DNA from: CAZXCK01 sp964639225
GTDB lineage: Bacteria; Chloroflexota; Anaerolineae; Aggregatilineales; Phototrophicaceae
Length of the DNA stretch: 64,000 bases
Reading direction: 5' to 3'
Assembly: GCA_964639225.1 (NCBI GenBank)
Contig: CAZXCK010000008.1
Coordinates: forward strand, 4,917-68,916
Shown: piece by piece, positions 17,501 to 26,386 of the stretch
How positions within the stretch are numbered: position 1 is the stretch's first letter
How the letters are laid out: every line of letters begins with the position of its first letter
Translations under genes and position numbers: made by a program
Notes under the pieces: generated by a model
What the model was told of the DNA's origin: nothing
The model's database searches: none
Seen by the model: the letters and a program-made list of their open reading frames with translations, nothing else

Positions 17501-18696
17501 GATTCCCTTTCCGTCGCCAGCATGTCAAGGATGATAGTCGCCCAGCTCTGCTGGTCCGGCCCGTAGCCTTCACCCGTAATCGGGTTGAAATACTCATGGA
17601 ATCCGGTGCGCTCGATCAGCGCGGCGAATTGCTGCGCGATATGGCTGGCCTCTGCCATATAACCATACCGCCGCAGCCCCTGATATACCAGCCAGTTTAC
17701 GCTGGGCCACACATTGCCACGCCAGTATTGGTCGGGTTCAAAGCGTGGATCGTCGATGGGGGTTGTCGGCACCGGGTACGGGGTCCAGAAGCTCGGCCCG
17801 GTGAGCTGGCGCACCAGTTCCGCGGCCTGTGCATCACTGACACAGCCGCCAAACATCAGAATAAACGGCGCGGCGCTGCGCATGACGATAGGTTGCTCAT
17901 TCGGGCCGTCCAGGTCGTAGAAGCCGCCATCACGGAAGAATTTCGCCGTCGCCACCTGGATCGCCTGCGCCCGTTCGCGCCAGTTCGTCACGTCCTCGCC
18001 GAGTACTTCGCCAATATCCGCCAGCGCCTCTAAATCGGCGGCACGGATGGCGTTAAACTCCACCGACTCCACCGCGAAACTGCCCATGGCCATCAGGCGC
18101 TCAATATCGCAGTCATGCTCGATAAGGCGCGGAACCAGCGCATCGCGTGCGTCATGAGTCTGCTTGCTGGTCGGGTTGTCCAACCCCATCGGGCCATCCC
18201 AGCGCGGCGAGGCATCCCAGCCGGACTCCCAGGGATGGATCATCGACACCAGATCGTCGCCATCCGGGTCGCGCCGCCGGTCGAACCATTCATGATAGGC
18301 GCACACTCGCGGATAAATCTCCGCCAGCAGGTCGCGGTCGGGTTGGCGCTGGTGGACCAGACGCGCCGCCACCGCCAGCAGCGGTGGTTGGGTGATGATG
18401 CTGCGGTCAGGCCGCCCCCACAGATGCGAACCGTCCCCTTTCCAGTAGATCATATGCGGGATCATACCGGCGTCGGGTCCGTCCATTACCTGCCCCGCAG
18501 CCAGACTCAGCAGCTCGTCACGGGCCATAGACAAATCGAACCAGCGATAGGTGATGGCGTGAAAGCACGAATCCCACAACCATTGATACTCGTACACATG
18601 CGGCGCCGGGCGCGTATAGCGATAGCCCCGGCTGGTAATCTGATTACCGCGCAGCACCTCGGCGCTGCGTTCAACCCAGGTCTGCCAGTCCATCAT
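17497..18696 (-). CDS. GH63/MGH1-like six-hairpin glycoside hydrolase
   Basis: This 399-residue protein resembles the mannosylglycerate/glucosylglycerate hydrolase (MGH1-like) branch of GH63. Signature stretches are YEYQWLWDSCFHA, AGMIPHMIYW, HPWESGWDASPRWD, DQYWRGNVWPSVNW and HEYFNPITGEGYGPDQQSWA. The acid in WDSCFH and the late Glu in HEYFNP are likely catalytic positions by analogy. It lacks a signal peptide, so it acts on imported sugar. It overlaps both neighbours: 26 bases with the upstream glycosidase and 4 with the phosphorylase. Two consecutive ATG codons (18696 and 18693) are possible starts. Confidence 0.82.
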   Translation of the reverse strand: MMDWQTWVERSAEVLRGNQITSRGYRYTRPAPHVYEYQWLWDSCFHAITYRWFDLSMARDELLSLAAGQVMDGPDAGMIPHMIYWKGDGSHLWGRPDRSIITQPPLLAVAARLVHQRQPDRDLLAEIYPRVCAYHEWFDRRRDPDGDDLVSMIHPWESGWDASPRWDGPMGLDNPTSKQTHDARDALVPRLIEHDCDIERLMAMGSFAVESVEFNAIRAADLEALADIGEVLGEDVTNWRERAQAIQVATAKFFRDGGFYDLDGPNEQPIVMRSAAPFILMFGGCVSDAQAAELVRQLTGPSFWTPYPVPTTPIDDPRFEPDQYWRGNVWPSVNWLVYQGLRRYGYMAEASHIAQQFAALIERTGFHEYFNPITGEGYGPDQQSWATIILDMLATERES

Positions 18697-20470
18697 CGAA
18701 AGCTCCTAATTCCACACAGGCATAAGCGGCATTCGGCCAGGCGAACCAGTGCCGAGAAACGACCGCGCCACTGTCGGCATCGTAGGCTTCGGGCAGCGCG
18801 CCACCTGGCCCTGCCGCCCGAAGCAGTTGAGCACGGGCGCGCCCCGCACGGGCTTCATCGCCCAGCGCCCGTGCGATGATCAAATCCTGCACATCACCCA
18901 ATGGCCAGGGAGCCATCGTATGCACCGAACCCAGCCGCCCGGCATAGAATCCGCCGGCATTGGCCGGAGAGAAAGCAAAATCGACCGTCGCCCGCCATAC
19001 TGGGTCACCCATGTCGCAGAAGCCCCACGCGGGAGCCAGCGCCAGCGGAATATCGTTGGCATCGTGGTACAGATGATAACGCCCCGACTCGTCGATGGCA
19101 TAGGCGAAAAGCCTGACGCCGCCATGTTCGATCACAAAATCACGCAGCACGGTCTCACGCACCGCCTGCGCCGATGGTGCGTCCGGCCCACAATTGACGC
19201 CCAGCGCGTCCAGGAGGCGCAGCGCCCGCCACAACAGCACATGGCTGGACAGATGATACGGCAGCGCGATGGGATCGTCGGCGGGGGTTTCGTCGGTGGC
19301 GTACAACGGCCTGTCATCCAGGCGATAGGGTCTCAGCGCCGCGAACAGCGCCGGAATCTGCGCCCGCAGCCGTTCCAGGATCTGCCGGTCACCAGTTAGT
19401 TGAACGTAATCGGCCAGTTCCAGCAAAGGAAACAACTGCTGGTCAAGCTGAAAGCCCTGGTCTTTGATGCGACCATTCGCCAGATACGACCGGCCCCACA
19501 GCCCATCCATGCGCTGCGCCGTCTCGAACATCCAGATCAGATGCCCGCGCACCACGTCGAACAGGTCCGCCTGTGCCGGGTCACACTGTGCCCAGGCCAG
19601 CAGCGCCCGCGCCACATAGTAAGCGTCGCGGTTCCACGACAGCGGCAGCAGCATGTGATCGGTCAGGATGCACACACTCTCGGACTCAACCGGCACGCAG
19701 CACATACGCCCGTAGACCAACCCGCGACGCAGCAGCGGATCGGGCGGCACATCACCCCACGCGACCGGTTCAGGCGGCGGAGAATCGCGCAGCTGGCTCG
19801 CGTTGGCACAGGCTTCGTCACGATTGGCGCCCATGCCGATAACCAGCGTCCAGGACTCGTCGCCAGCGACCGCACCGGAAAGCTGTGCGCTGCCGTCGTC
19901 GAGTGGCGTGCAGTCCACGCCATCGAAGCACACCGCCCAACCCAGCGCGGGATTCTCCAGCCCGGCGAACTCATCCGCCTGAAAAACCTCAGAACGGGTC
20001 GATGGCATGGGCAGCGGCCCGCCCTCGGTGAGCTGCGTATAGGCCGCCCGCTGGAGCCACACCCGACCGGAGATACGGGCACCAGGCACATCACCACTGA
20101 AGCGCCAGCGCTGCACCACACCCTGGCTGGTGGCCCAGGTGACGCACTCCGCATAAGTCCCGTCACCCAGCCACAGCCGAACAACAGGCGTTATATCGTC
20201 CAGCAGAAGCGCCTCACGACGAACCACAGGCGCATCGAACACCAGTCCGAAGCCGTCCAGGGCGGCCAGTCCGCGCCGGTACGCGCGCACCGACTCCGTA
20301 CGATAGCGATCGTCCTCGGCGAAAGGCGGCGCGCTCGTCAGTGTGACGATGCCGTACCGCGCATGGTAGGCGCTGACGGCCATCAGCCGCCCCTGCTGGT
20401 TGACACTGCCGATTACACCAGCCTGACCGAAATCCAGCGGCCCGGTGATGGCCGCCGGTTCGGATGTCAT
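18671..20470 (-). CDS. Six-hairpin glycosidase superfamily protein (debranching-enzyme-like)
   Basis: The 599-residue intracellular protein has an N-terminal beta-sandwich-like half (to about residue 250) and a C-terminal alpha/alpha toroid. The toroid is marked by LPLSWNRDAYYVARALL, GLWGRSYLANGRIKDQGFQLDQQ, HDANDIPLALAPAWGFC and HTMAPWPLGDVQDL, followed by SRHWFAWPNAAYA. This matches the general form of amylo-alpha-1,6-glucosidase/GH15/GH63-like enzymes, but I cannot name the family exactly. It begins in a 4-base ATGA overlap with the ATPase gene. It probably trims the imported glycoside together with the two following enzymes. Confidence 0.7.
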   Translation of the reverse strand: MTSEPAAITGPLDFGQAGVIGSVNQQGRLMAVSAYHARYGIVTLTSAPPFAEDDRYRTESVRAYRRGLAALDGFGLVFDAPVVRREALLLDDITPVVRLWLGDGTYAECVTWATSQGVVQRWRFSGDVPGARISGRVWLQRAAYTQLTEGGPLPMPSTRSEVFQADEFAGLENPALGWAVCFDGVDCTPLDDGSAQLSGAVAGDESWTLVIGMGANRDEACANASQLRDSPPPEPVAWGDVPPDPLLRRGLVYGRMCCVPVESESVCILTDHMLLPLSWNRDAYYVARALLAWAQCDPAQADLFDVVRGHLIWMFETAQRMDGLWGRSYLANGRIKDQGFQLDQQLFPLLELADYVQLTGDRQILERLRAQIPALFAALRPYRLDDRPLYATDETPADDPIALPYHLSSHVLLWRALRLLDALGVNCGPDAPSAQAVRETVLRDFVIEHGGVRLFAYAIDESGRYHLYHDANDIPLALAPAWGFCDMGDPVWRATVDFAFSPANAGGFYAGRLGSVHTMAPWPLGDVQDLIIARALGDEARAGRARAQLLRAAGPGGALPEAYDADSGAVVSRHWFAWPNAAYACVELGAFDDGLADLG

Positions 20471-21582
20471 GACATCACCTGCGCCATATCCGGCGTGATG
20501 GCAAAGCTGGTGTCCCGGTCAATCCAGCGGATTTTATTCGAAGGGAAGCGCAGCCATATGTCCTTGTCCGGCGCAACCGGGAAGTCCGGATGTGTAGCGA
20601 CTTTGATCGTCTCGCCATGGAAGCGAATCGTCAGCAGGTTCTGCGAACCCAGCGGCTCGACAACGTCCACAGTTACGCGCAGCCCCCCTTCAACCGGCTC
20701 GTTGAACGTTTCCATGTTTTCGGCGCGGATTCCCATCAGGATGGTTTTGCCATCATATGGCTTCAGCGCCCCCAGGATGGCTGTGTCGTCCGGCGTGAAG
20801 TTGAAGTCACCGATTGTCACCTGTAGCTTACCACCCACGATCTGCACCTGGGCCGGGATGAAGTTCATAGGCGGATTACCGATAAAGCCGCCCACAAAGT
20901 GATGCGACGGATAGTCGTACACTTTGGTTGGATGGTCGTACTGCAAAATTTTGCCTTCGCGCATCACGGCGATGCGGTCGCCCATACTCAGCGCCTCGAT
21001 CTGATCGTGAGTCACATAAACGGTCGTCGCGCCCAGTTTGGCCAGCAGCGATTTGAGTTCGGCGCGCATCTCCAGGCGCAGCAGCGCGTCCAGGTTGGAG
21101 AGCGGCTCATCCATCAACAGCACCTTCGACTCGACAGCCAGCGCCCGCGCCACCGCCACACGCTGTCGCTGACCACCGCTCATCTGCGACGGATAACGAT
21201 CCAGCATGTTTTCGATGTGCAGCAGTTGTGACACAATCTCGACACGCTCCTTGATATAAGCCTTGTTCGCCTTGCGCATCTTCAGGCCAAAGGCGATATT
21301 GTCGATGACTTTCATGTGCGGGAAGATGGCGTAGTTCTGGAACACCATCGAGATGTTCCGGTCACGCGGCGACAGGTAGGTTACGTCGCGCCCATCGATG
21401 GTGATACGACCGGAGTCGACCACACCCAGCCCGGCGACAGCCCGCAGCAGAGTTGTCTTGCCGCAGCCGCTCGGCCCCAGCAGCACCGAGAATTCCTGGT
21501 CCTCAACCGTCAGGCTGACGTTATCCACCGCCACAAAATCGCCGAATTTCTTGACCGCGTTTTCAATTACGATTTGTCCCAT
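20467..21582 (-). CDS. Carbohydrate ABC transporter ATP-binding protein (UgpC/MsmK/MalK family)
   Basis: This 371-residue ATPase has Walker A GPSGCGKTT, signature SGGQRQRVAVARAL, Walker B LLMDEPLSNLDA and the switch histidine in VTHDQIEA. A C-terminal OB-type regulatory domain covers about 245-371. It energises the two permeases encoded just upstream and belongs to the same operon, overlapping the next gene by 4 bases. MalK-type subunits sometimes serve several importers, so it may also power other sugar permeases. Confidence 0.93.
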   Translation of the reverse strand: MGQIVIENAVKKFGDFVAVDNVSLTVEDQEFSVLLGPSGCGKTTLLRAVAGLGVVDSGRITIDGRDVTYLSPRDRNISMVFQNYAIFPHMKVIDNIAFGLKMRKANKAYIKERVEIVSQLLHIENMLDRYPSQMSGGQRQRVAVARALAVESKVLLMDEPLSNLDALLRLEMRAELKSLLAKLGATTVYVTHDQIEALSMGDRIAVMREGKILQYDHPTKVYDYPSHHFVGGFIGNPPMNFIPAQVQIVGGKLQVTIGDFNFTPDDTAILGALKPYDGKTILMGIRAENMETFNEPVEGGLRVTVDVVEPLGSQNLLTIRFHGETIKVATHPDFPVAPDKDIWLRFPSNKIRWIDRDTSFAITPDMAQVMS

Positions 21583-21594
21583 ATCAAAACACCT

Positions 21595-22488
21595 TTATTT
21601 TGATATCTGTCCCCACATGTTGAACAGGTAACGGCGGATGAAAAAGATGAAGATCAGCGACGGCACCAGCATGAAGAAACCGCCAGCAAACTTAAATGGA
21701 TCGCCGGATTTATCCAGCGAGAACAGGATTTGCGCCGGCAGCGTGCGATTGGTCAGCGTGAGCAGCACCGCCGCGAAGACTTCGTTCCACGACGTAACAA
21801 ACGCGAACACACCCGCCGCCGCGATGCCGGGCAGCGTCAGCGGCATCACCACACTGAAAAAAGCTCGCACCGGCGTACAGCCGAACACCTGCGCCGCTTC
21901 TTCCAGCTCATAGGGCACGCTGGCGAACACACTGGCAATCACCAGCACCGAAGTCGGCAGCACCAGCGCCGTATGCAGCAGCGCCAGGCTGTACACGCTG
22001 TCGTAGATGCCCAGGTTGATGAACGTCACCGCCAGCGGCACCGCCAGGATAACAATAGGGAAGGCACGCACCGACAGAATACCTAACCGCACCGCATCCC
22101 GCCCGCGAAAAACAAAGCGCGAGATGGCGTAACCGGCGGGCGTAGCGACGATTGTCGAAAGCACAAACGTCGTCAGCGCCACGATAATACTGTTAACTGT
22201 CGAACGCAGAATGCCTTCCGCATTGAGGAAGAACTCCAGCGTGTCAGTCGAAACCGGATCGGGGATGATCTCCTTCGGGAAACTGCGCACCGCCGACGGC
22301 GTGCTGAAAGCCATCGACGCGATCAGCACAATGGGGATCAGAATCCACAACGAGATCAGTATCGCCAGAGCATATACACCCATCCGCCGGATGACACGCA
22401 CCCGTATAGCCCGGCGCTGCTCTGGCGGCAGGTGGCGCTGACCGCTGGTTTTTGCGGTTGTAGTTGGCTGTTGTGGTATCACGGTCAT
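21595..22488 (-). CDS. Carbohydrate ABC transporter permease, MalG/UgpE type
   Basis: This 297-residue membrane protein has six predicted transmembrane helices. The EAA loop reads EEAAQVFGCTPVRAFFSVVMPLT, although only its first part is strictly conserved. A positively charged cytoplasmic N-terminus (RRAIRVRVIRR) precedes helix 1. It forms the translocation pore with the MalF-like partner, whose stop codon overlaps its start by 4 bases (ATGA). Confidence 0.9.
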   Translation of the reverse strand: MTVIPQQPTTTAKTSGQRHLPPEQRRAIRVRVIRRMGVYALAILISLWILIPIVLIASMAFSTPSAVRSFPKEIIPDPVSTDTLEFFLNAEGILRSTVNSIIVALTTFVLSTIVATPAGYAISRFVFRGRDAVRLGILSVRAFPIVILAVPLAVTFINLGIYDSVYSLALLHTALVLPTSVLVIASVFASVPYELEEAAQVFGCTPVRAFFSVVMPLTLPGIAAAGVFAFVTSWNEVFAAVLLTLTNRTLPAQILFSLDKSGDPFKFAGGFFMLVPSLIFIFFIRRYLFNMWGQISK

Positions 22489-23621
22489 GGCTTAGCCGCC
22501 TCCTCCTGTGTCCTCACTGCCCGCAGGTAGAAGAACGAAATCCCCAGCGAGATCAACATAATCAGACCGGCATAGGCGGCGGCCACGTTGGGATTATTGT
22601 AGCCACCATCCCCCCGGTCATACCAGCGAAACGTTTCGTTGGCCAGTACGGTAAACACATCACCACCGGAGATGGCCAGGACCACCGCGAACACCTGGAA
22701 GGCGAGGATTGTGCGCAGGATCAACGCTACCTGCAAACTGGGGCGCAGCAGCGGCAAAATCACATGCCAGATGCGCTGCCACAAATTCGCGCCAAAAACC
22801 TCACCGGCTTCAATGTAATCGCGCGGTACTGCCTGCAGGCCAGACACCACAATCACCATCACAATCGATGTCGCTCGCCATATCTCTGCTAACACAATCG
22901 CCGTCAGAATCCAGCCCTCACGTCCGGCAGAAATGAATATGAAAGGCGAATCGATGACGCCTAACTCAGTCAGGAACGAGTTGATGAAGCCTCGCTGCGT
23001 GAAGATCGAATACCACACCAGGCCGGCAGCCAGGTCCGAGACCCCCAACGGAATAGCGAAGATATACAGGAAAAGCGAGCTGCCGCGCGGCTGCGCCTGG
23101 AGTACCAGCGCCATAATAATCGCCAGCACAAACTGGATGGGCAGAATGAGGATTATCATCAGAAAGGTGTTGCGGATGGCCGGCACAAAGCGGGAATCGT
23201 TCACCATCCGTTCGATGTACTCGGTTGTCCAGCGCGTCACCGGCTCACCGCCAGTCACGCGCGCACTCGTCGATTCGGTGCGCGACTCGATGAATACGGA
23301 CCGCTGATGAACCCAGCCCGTCACCGATTCGCCGTCAACAGTTTCGCCGGTCACATAAAACCAGTAGACAGGCCGGGTACGCCCGGTCGGCAACTCTTCT
23401 TCGCCCCGTTCGCGGTCAAGAACCTCTACCACCGTCTGCAGCGCGATCTGTCCGGGAACCCGCTCTGCCGCGTCATCCGGCTCCTCACGCAGCGTGAGAA
23501 ATTGGGTCTCCCCACGCACGGCAAGCTGAAGCGCGCTGATCATCGGGTAAGCGAAGAACGCAATCAGATACAGCGTGGTGGGCAAAATGAGCAAATAAGG
23601 CAGCCATTTTTGCGATTTCAT
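22485..23621 (-). CDS. Carbohydrate ABC transporter permease, MalF/UgpA type, with extracytoplasmic SH3b-like insertion
   Basis: This 378-residue permease starts at ATG 23621; a GTG eight codons upstream (23645) is possible but would run into the hairpin behind the binding-protein gene. The first helix (PYLLILPTTLYLIAFFAYP) is followed by about 80 residues that read as a bacterial SH3 domain: FLTLREEPDD, VPGQIALQTVVEVLDRE, YWFYVTGE and VTGWVHQRSVFIE. The permease core resumes near residue 130 with RNTFLMIILILPIQFVLAI, and the EAA loop is EAGEVFGANLWQRIWHVILP. SH3b modules bind cell-wall peptides or proteins, so the insert may hold the binding protein or the wall. A tail ends in AKP. Confidence 0.85.
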   Translation of the reverse strand: MKSQKWLPYLLILPTTLYLIAFFAYPMISALQLAVRGETQFLTLREEPDDAAERVPGQIALQTVVEVLDRERGEEELPTGRTRPVYWFYVTGETVDGESVTGWVHQRSVFIESRTESTSARVTGGEPVTRWTTEYIERMVNDSRFVPAIRNTFLMIILILPIQFVLAIIMALVLQAQPRGSSLFLYIFAIPLGVSDLAAGLVWYSIFTQRGFINSFLTELGVIDSPFIFISAGREGWILTAIVLAEIWRATSIVMVIVVSGLQAVPRDYIEAGEVFGANLWQRIWHVILPLLRPSLQVALILRTILAFQVFAVVLAISGGDVFTVLANETFRWYDRGDGGYNNPNVAAAYAGLIMLISLGISFFYLRAVRTQEEAAKP

Positions 23622-23649
23622 AAGAAAGTCTCTTTCACCCGACACAAGC

Positions 23650-23679
23650 GAGACAGGGGAGATAATCCTCCCCTGTCTC
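23650..23679 (-). terminator. Intercistronic hairpin after the sugar binding-protein gene
   Basis: There are eleven perfect pairs (GAGACAGGGGA at 23650-23660, complement at 23669-23679) between the binding-protein stop (23700) and the MalF-like start. It probably reduces read-through or protects the upstream message. Confidence 0.6.
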
Positions 23680-23699
23680 CGTTGTTGCCTTACCCCAAA

Positions 23700-25016
23700 C
23701 TACTTAACGACGCAGGCATCCTCGCTGGGCGGGTCTGGTGGCCAGCAGGCAGCGCCGGTCTCACTCAGCAGCGTGTTGAGCGCATCACCTTCGCTGTCCA
23801 GCACCGTCTGAATCTCCTCGCCATCAAACACGATCCGGCGGAACGCATTCAGGAAGATCTGATTGATCTCACCACCACGGTCACCCAGCCCCACCGGCAG
23901 CAGCGCCGGCAGCGCGTCCTCAGCGTTCGCCTGAGCGTTCACCGCGCTGGCAATCATACCGACGTTCTCCGGCAGTTCGCCCATGTCCACACCACCCACA
24001 ACCGGGAAGAAGCCCAGGTCGGACAGAACCGCGCCCTGAGTTTCCGGCTGGAGCATGAACTCGATGACCGCTTCCGCGCCATCGGGGTTCGGTGAGGTGA
24101 ACGGAATCGCCAGACCAACAACCACCGGCATGAAGCCCTGACCAGCCGGGCCGGACGGCGCCGAGAAGGCCACAAATTCCATATCGGTGTCACCATCGAC
24201 CATGGCCTGGAAGGCCGGACCCAGACGAGCGGTATGGTCGAAGGCTACCCACACTTCACCGGAGAGCAGCGGCTCATTCATAAAGCTGTAGGTAATCGAC
24301 TCGGCGTTGACATACGGCCACAGGTCGTCACGCAGGAACTCGAACATCTCAACAGCGGCTTCGCTGCGGAATTCGGTCACCATGCCACCCGTGAACGATG
24401 GGTAGATGTAGCCCTGCATAAAGCGGTTAAACAGACCGTCAACCGGGAAACCCAGCTTGTTCTCGCCAGTGGCTTCGGCCATGGCCGCGCCCCAGGCCAC
24501 CAGGTCTTCCCAGGTCATCGATTCCAGTTCAACGCCTTCCGGCAGGTACTCCAGCGCCTCGACATTAGCGGCCATCACGTACGTCGCCTGCATCCAGGGG
24601 ACATAGTACTGGTAGTCAGCAGTGCCCATGCGACCCAGTTCAATGAACGCATCGGCGATGTCGTATTCGGCGTCCAGCGTCTCAACCAGATCGGTGAGGT
24701 CAAAGAGCAGGTCACGGGCGATCAGCGACGGGAACGTGCCATGCAGCGCACCCACGACATCGGTGCTGCCCGAACCGGCCTGACCTTCCGCGATAAGCAG
24801 GTCGATCAGCGGACCTTCCTCAGTGGTGACAAAGTTAATCTCACCTTCAAAATCGGCCAGGATCTCGCGAGCGATTTCGCTCTCCTCGACGATGTTAAAC
24901 TGTGTCGACTGGAACGTAATCGGCTCTTCTTCGTCCTGCGCATATACGAAGGACATACCAAACAGCGCCACGACCAGCACCAGAATGGTGATGAGGCTAG
25001 TTCTCTTCAGTAACAT
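23700..25016 (-). CDS. Sugar ABC transporter substrate-binding protein, family 1
   Basis: The 438-residue exported protein has a signal peptide that ends MSFVYA before QDEEE, with no lipobox cysteine. The family 1 fold shows in the N-terminal EESEIAREILADFE helix pattern, the central PWMQATYVMAANVEAL strand-turn and GLAIPFTSPNPDGAEAVIEFMLQPE, a hallmark of sugar-binding proteins. It hands the sugar to the MalF/MalG-like permeases that follow. It is the second gene of the LacI-controlled operon, 58 bases after the regulator gene. Confidence 0.88.
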   Translation of the reverse strand: MLLKRTSLITILVLVVALFGMSFVYAQDEEEPITFQSTQFNIVEESEIAREILADFEGEINFVTTEEGPLIDLLIAEGQAGSGSTDVVGALHGTFPSLIARDLLFDLTDLVETLDAEYDIADAFIELGRMGTADYQYYVPWMQATYVMAANVEALEYLPEGVELESMTWEDLVAWGAAMAEATGENKLGFPVDGLFNRFMQGYIYPSFTGGMVTEFRSEAAVEMFEFLRDDLWPYVNAESITYSFMNEPLLSGEVWVAFDHTARLGPAFQAMVDGDTDMEFVAFSAPSGPAGQGFMPVVVGLAIPFTSPNPDGAEAVIEFMLQPETQGAVLSDLGFFPVVGGVDMGELPENVGMIASAVNAQANAEDALPALLPVGLGDRGGEINQIFLNAFRRIVFDGEEIQTVLDSEGDALNTLLSETGAACWPPDPPSEDACVVK

Positions 25017-25074
25017 GGTTCATCCTCTCAAACTTATGTCTGACGGCAAACAACTAAGTGATGCGTTAGTGAAT

Positions 25075-26124
25075 CTATTCTCGCGCTGGCGATACAGCCT
25101 CCTTTCTCTGCTGCCCTGCCCCACAGGACTCGCGAATGACCAGTTCCGGGGACAGAAGAACCTGCGGTTGCTCCAACGGAATCTGGTGAATGATCTGTAT
25201 CAGCATCTCTAGCAGACGCTGGCCGATCTCTTTAATGGGCTGGCGCACGGTCGTCAAACGAGGGTGGGTAAAATCAGCGGCGGTGATGTCGTCAAAGCCC
25301 GTCACAGCGATATCCTGTCCCACCCGCATGTTGCGCGTCTGGATAGCATTCATCGCGCCAATGGCCATCGGATCATTGCAGGCCACAATCGCCGTGATTT
25401 CAGGGTAGTTATCCAGCAGATGATGGGCCGCCTGCTGGCCGCCGCTGCGACTCAGGTCGCTGTTCAACACGTATGCTTCACGATAAGACAGACCGGCATC
25501 TTCCAGCCCTTGCCGGTATCCGGCCAGGCGGTACGGCGTAAACGCGACCCGATCGGGCGGCAGCAGCAGCGCAATCCGCTGATGGCCCAGCCCGGTCAGA
25601 TGGTTCAGTATCCAGCGGATACCCAGTTGGCTGTCGGCATCAATATAGGGGAAGTCGGACTCTTCATCCGGGGCGGCCCGCCCGGAAACAACAAACGGAT
25701 GCTGGGCCGCACGCAGGTAAGCGATACGGGCATCGCGGCGGCGCGTACGGGCGATCACCATGCCATCCACCCGATTTCCGCCCACGATGCGCCGGTAAGC
25801 GTCCATTTCGTCGGCGGTAGTCTTGGCTGTCACCAGAAGATCATAACCATGTTGCGCCGCCGCATGGCCTACGCTCATCAGCAGCTCGCTGAAGAAGTCA
25901 TCAGCAAATCGTCCGCTGGCAGAGGGAGCAATAATGCCAACCGTGTGGGTTTTGCGGGCGCGCAACTGACGAGCCACCATGTTCGGCTGGTAGCCCATCT
26001 CCAGGGCGATCTCAATGATCTGCTGCCGGGTGTGTTCATTGACGTCTTTGTAACCGGCCAGCGCCCGCGATACGGTTGTAATAGAGAAACCAGATTTTTC
26101 GGCGAGGTCTTTTAATTTTACCAT
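25075..26124 (-). CDS. LacI-family transcriptional regulator of the sugar operon
   Basis: This 349-residue repressor has an N-terminal helix-turn-helix, MVKLKDLAEKSGFSITTVSRAL, with the hinge helix at NMVARQLRARKT. A periplasmic-binding-protein-like effector domain follows (VGIIAPSASGRFADDFF, ITAIVACNDPMAIGAMNAI, DIAVTGFDDI). It is the first gene of the operon it probably controls, and its promoter carries two LacI-type operators just upstream of the start. The effector is presumably the imported sugar or a phosphorylated product. The N-terminal Met is set by the family alignment. Confidence 0.93.
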   Translation of the reverse strand: MVKLKDLAEKSGFSITTVSRALAGYKDVNEHTRQQIIEIALEMGYQPNMVARQLRARKTHTVGIIAPSASGRFADDFFSELLMSVGHAAAQHGYDLLVTAKTTADEMDAYRRIVGGNRVDGMVIARTRRRDARIAYLRAAQHPFVVSGRAAPDEESDFPYIDADSQLGIRWILNHLTGLGHQRIALLLPPDRVAFTPYRLAGYRQGLEDAGLSYREAYVLNSDLSRSGGQQAAHHLLDNYPEITAIVACNDPMAIGAMNAIQTRNMRVGQDIAVTGFDDITAADFTHPRLTTVRQPIKEIGQRLLEMLIQIIHQIPLEQPQVLLSPELVIRESCGAGQQRKEAVSPARE

Positions 26125-26136
26125 AATAATCTTAGA

Positions 26137-26152
26137 TCCAAAACGTTTTGGA
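26137..26152. promoter_or_regulatory. LacI-type operator O1 (perfect 16-bp palindrome)
   Basis: TCCAAAACGTTTTGGA reads identically on both strands. It starts 13 bases upstream of the LacI start codon and would cover roughly +3 to +18 of the transcript from the promoter at 26162-26191. The central CG with flanking AAAA/TTTT matches the LacI/CcpA-type consensus. Confidence 0.85.
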
Positions 26153-26161
26153 CATGTTATC

Positions 26162-26191
26162 AGTATAACCGAAACGTTTTGGGAGAGTCAA
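26162..26191 (-). promoter_or_regulatory. Promoter of the LacI-sugar operon
   Basis: On the minus strand a -35 element TTGACT (26191-26186) and a -10 element TATACT (26167-26162) are separated by 18 bases. Each matches five of six consensus bases. Operator O2 fills the spacer and O1 lies just downstream of the start point. Confidence 0.7.
26169..26182. promoter_or_regulatory. LacI-type operator O2, within the promoter spacer
   Basis: CCGAAACGTTTTGG differs from a perfect palindrome at one pair. Its centre is 31 bp from the centre of O1, close to three helical turns, so two dimers could bind the same face. Confidence 0.75.
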
Positions 26192-26386
26192 GCAGTTCAG
26201 ACTGAAAGTTATACTGTTTGCACAAATCGGCAGCACAGTTCTGCTGATTAACTCCCTGCCGCCCCAGGGTGACGATGTACGGGTTTGTCTTCATACCCAG
26301 CAGGACGGCCACGTGACGAATGTCACTGGACATCCTGTTTGCAAATGTTACAGTAGATTAAAATACAAGCTGCGAGCGAAAATCCC

